A DNA stretch of 64,000 nucleotides from Algoriphagus sp. GTDB taxonomy: Bacteria > Bacteroidota > Bacteroidia > Cytophagales > Cyclobacteriaceae. A program made the position numbers and the translations under genes. The notes beneath the pieces were generated by a model. It did not search any database and had not been told where the DNA came from. It was given only the letters and a program-made list of their open reading frames with translations. Location: NCBI GenBank assembly GCA_021298245.1, contig JAJTDZ010000001.1, forward strand, positions 1 to 64,000, read 5' to 3'. Below are positions 62,635 to 64,000 of the stretch, piece after piece. Position 1 is the first letter of the stretch. Each line of letters starts with the position of its first letter.

Positions 62635-63744
62635 CTATTTACCGAAAACTCCAAATTTTATCCCTTGCTCAAGTAGTTTTTTAAGATTCTTTGCGGCTAT
62701 TGCTTTCTTTTGGGGATCAGAAAGGCTTATCTCAGGAAGCTGTAAGTAAACATCAAAATCTTCCCTACCCTCTTCACCAGAAGAGATAAGTCCTATTTTT
62801 TTTCCCTCCTGTCTGGCAAATTGTAAAAGGATATGAGAAGCTTTTCCTTGCTTACTCTGTCTGTCGTATTTACCTTCACCCGTCAAGATAAAGTCTGCAT
62901 TTTTAATTTTTTCCAACATTCCCACCTTTTCAAAAAAATAAGAGGCACCTACTTCTAGTTGGAGGGGAAAAAAATAAGACAATCCATACGCTATACCCCC
63001 TGCGGCCCCAAAACCTGGTCGATCATTTACTTTTTTCTTTGATTTTGAAGAAAGAAGATCAATAAAGGATTGTGCCTCTTGGGTAAATACATCCATTTCT
63101 GAATATTTCAGGCCCTTTTGAGGTCCAAAAACAGGGATTGCTCCATCTTGACCAAAAAAACAAGAAGTAACATCAGCTAAACACAGAAAACGTAGACGAG
63201 GGACCCGTATTGGGCCTTGGATATGTTTGCATCTTTTTAGTATATCTGCGGAAAAACTGGAAAGCTCACGGCCCTGAGCATCTAAAAATTGATAACCCAA
63301 AGCTTGTAGAATACCTACTCCAAGGTCAATACTCGCACTTCCCCCTAAGCCTAGTACTATCTTTTCAGCTCCCTTGGAAATAGCTGCTTGCACCAAGATT
63401 CCTGTACCGTAAGTTGAGGCTATTCTTGGATTTCTCTCTTCAACAGCTAAGGTGGACAATCCAGAACAAGTGGACACATCCAGATAGGCTGTTTTGGTAT
63501 GTTCCTCCCATCCAAAAAATCCTGCTGCAGGTTTGCCTAGGGCATTGAGCGAAAGGCAGGATACTTTTTCAATTCCCAGCGCATCAATCAACAGCGAACA
63601 GGTACCGTCTCCCCCATCGGCAATGTCTTGTGTCTCCACTTGGACAGATGGCAGTTCTTGGGTAAATAGCTCGTGGATAATAGTAGAAGCTTCTGATGCA
63701 GTCAGCGTGCCTTTGAATGCATTGAGAGCTAGCAATAGCTTCAT
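62635..63744 (-). CDS. Glycerate kinase
   Basis: Phosphorylates glycerate to a phosphoglycerate with ATP. The 369-aa protein starts LLALNAFKGTLTASEA and has IADGGDGTCSLL near 41-52, KIVLGLGGSASIDLGVGILQALG near 130-152 and FILTGEGKYDRQSKQGK near 285-301, the GlxK/GarK type II family. Its ATG overlaps the stop of the upstream symporter gene by four bases. Confidence 0.93.
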   Translation of the reverse strand: MKLLLALNAFKGTLTASEASTIIHELFTQELPSVQVETQDIADGGDGTCSLLIDALGIEKVSCLSLNALGKPAAGFFGWEEHTKTAYLDVSTCSGLSTLAVEERNPRIASTYGTGILVQAAISKGAEKIVLGLGGSASIDLGVGILQALGYQFLDAQGRELSSFSADILKRCKHIQGPIRVPRLRFLCLADVTSCFFGQDGAIPVFGPQKGLKYSEMDVFTQEAQSFIDLLSSKSKKKVNDRPGFGAAGGIAYGLSYFFPLQLEVGASYFFEKVGMLEKIKNADFILTGEGKYDRQSKQGKASHILLQFARQEGKKIGLISSGEEGREDFDVYLQLPEISLSDPQKKAIAAKNLKKLLEQGIKFGVFGK

Positions 63745-64000
63745 TTTTGTTTCATTCGTGCAAAATAATCCTTGGAAGCTGCCTTTACCTTAGGTGCTAG
63801 ATATAATGCAGCAATCATATTGGGAAAGGCCATCACGGCATACATGCCATCTACCAAACTTACCACCAAATCCAAGGAAGCAACAGATCCAACTACAATG
63901 GTAACCAAGTAAAAATAGTTGTAGTACCTTGAACTCTTTGCTCCAAAGAGGTAACTGGCACATTTTTGACCGTAATAGGAATAGGTAAACATGGTAGAAA
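63741..64000 (-). CDS. AGCS-family sodium:alanine symporter, C-terminal part (runs off the window)
   Basis: The frame is open to the window edge, so the track's ATG is internal. The visible 86 residues are the end of an AGCS transporter: MFTYSYYGQKCASYLFG followed by two hydrophobic segments and a short charged tail. It takes up an amino acid, usually alanine, with sodium. It overlaps glycerate kinase and is the upstream gene of that pair. Confidence 0.88.
   Translation of the reverse strand, partial: STMFTYSYYGQKCASYLFGAKSSRYYNYFYLVTIVVGSVASLDLVVSLVDGMYAVMAFPNMIAALYLAPKVKAASKDYFARMKQK

Noticed and set aside
1-64000. Search for tRNA, rRNA, CRISPR arrays, insertion sequences or phage genes
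   Set aside because: None seen by reading; no cloverleaf, regular spacer array, transposase or integrase motif was found.

Overview
The window is ordinary-looking chromosomal DNA from a member of the phylum Bacteroidota, most likely order Cytophagales and close to the Cyclobacteriaceae (Algoriphagus-like). The reasons are a GldC gliding protein gene, a TonB-dependent receptor with a remnant carboxypeptidase-regulatory-like domain, families typical of the phylum (DUF3098, DUF2452, DUF4301, DUF6526), an arginine operon built around an acylornithine carbamoyltransferase instead of ornithine carbamoyltransferase, and several TTG-N19/20-TAnnTTTG promoter-like sites. No rRNA, tRNA, CRISPR array, prophage or transposase gene was seen. 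The taxonomic call is inference from gene content.

Layout. 1-8.5 kb: the tail of an unknown gene, a small minus-strand ORF, a 15-bp dyad, then a tightly packed arginine operon: GNAT acyltransferase, argG, argC, argD, acylornithine carbamoyltransferase, argB, argE/dapE-like deacylase, argH. Genes overlap by 1-4 bases or sit within 30 bases of each other. 8.6-10.8 kb: SulP anion transporter overlapping a beta-carbonic anhydrase, then metX. 11.8-17.6 kb: DUF2147 protein, PdeM-like phosphoesterase, ftsX, DUF3098, truB, ribF, the two subunits of a 3-oxoacid CoA-transferase, and gldC. 17.6-21 kb: an AT-rich gap, then a TonB-dependent receptor whose 5' end appears to have lost about 200 bases, leaving its signal peptide start in another frame; it ends in a terminator, a 14-bp repeat block and an opposing terminator.

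21-33.6 kb is mostly minus strand: POT peptide transporter, a peptidylprolyl isomerase on the plus strand, a membrane-anchored neutral ceramidase-like protein, TrmH-type RNA methyltransferase, topoisomerase IV (parC and parE), a membrane protein, a lipoprotein, a ROK kinase, a YkgJ-type cysteine cluster protein and CvfB. 33.7-41.8 kb: 3-hydroxybutyryl-CoA dehydrogenase, deoxynucleoside kinase, a minus-strand trio (52-aa membrane peptide, DUF2452, hypothetical), gamma-glutamyltransferase, a Tat-exported sugar isomerase-like protein, DUF1684 lipoprotein, and a methionine/kynurenine-type aminotransferase. 41.9-48.2 kb: small lipoprotein, the 5-oxoprolinase genes pxpA-pxpB-pxpC, DUF4301, a WYL regulator, a Rieske lipoprotein and a membrane-anchored protein. 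48.4-64 kb: smc, an outer-membrane beta-barrel candidate, DUF2807 lipoprotein with a phased repeat array upstream, SBF transporter, acyltransferase, 4-hydroxyphenylpyruvate dioxygenase, phosphohexomutase, murB, dCMP deaminase, lipoprotein, Mpo1-like protein, hypothetical, a 67-residue peptide that is 70% Asp/Glu, a 49-aa membrane peptide, DUF6526, glycerate kinase and the 3' part of an AGCS alanine symporter.

I did not find a convincing new multi-gene system. The points most worth following are the broken TonB receptor, the uncommon residue at the acyl-specificity position of the carbamoyltransferase together with the GNAT at the head of the operon, small genes missing from the ORF track, the ultra-acidic peptide, and the phased repeat array near 52.7 kb.
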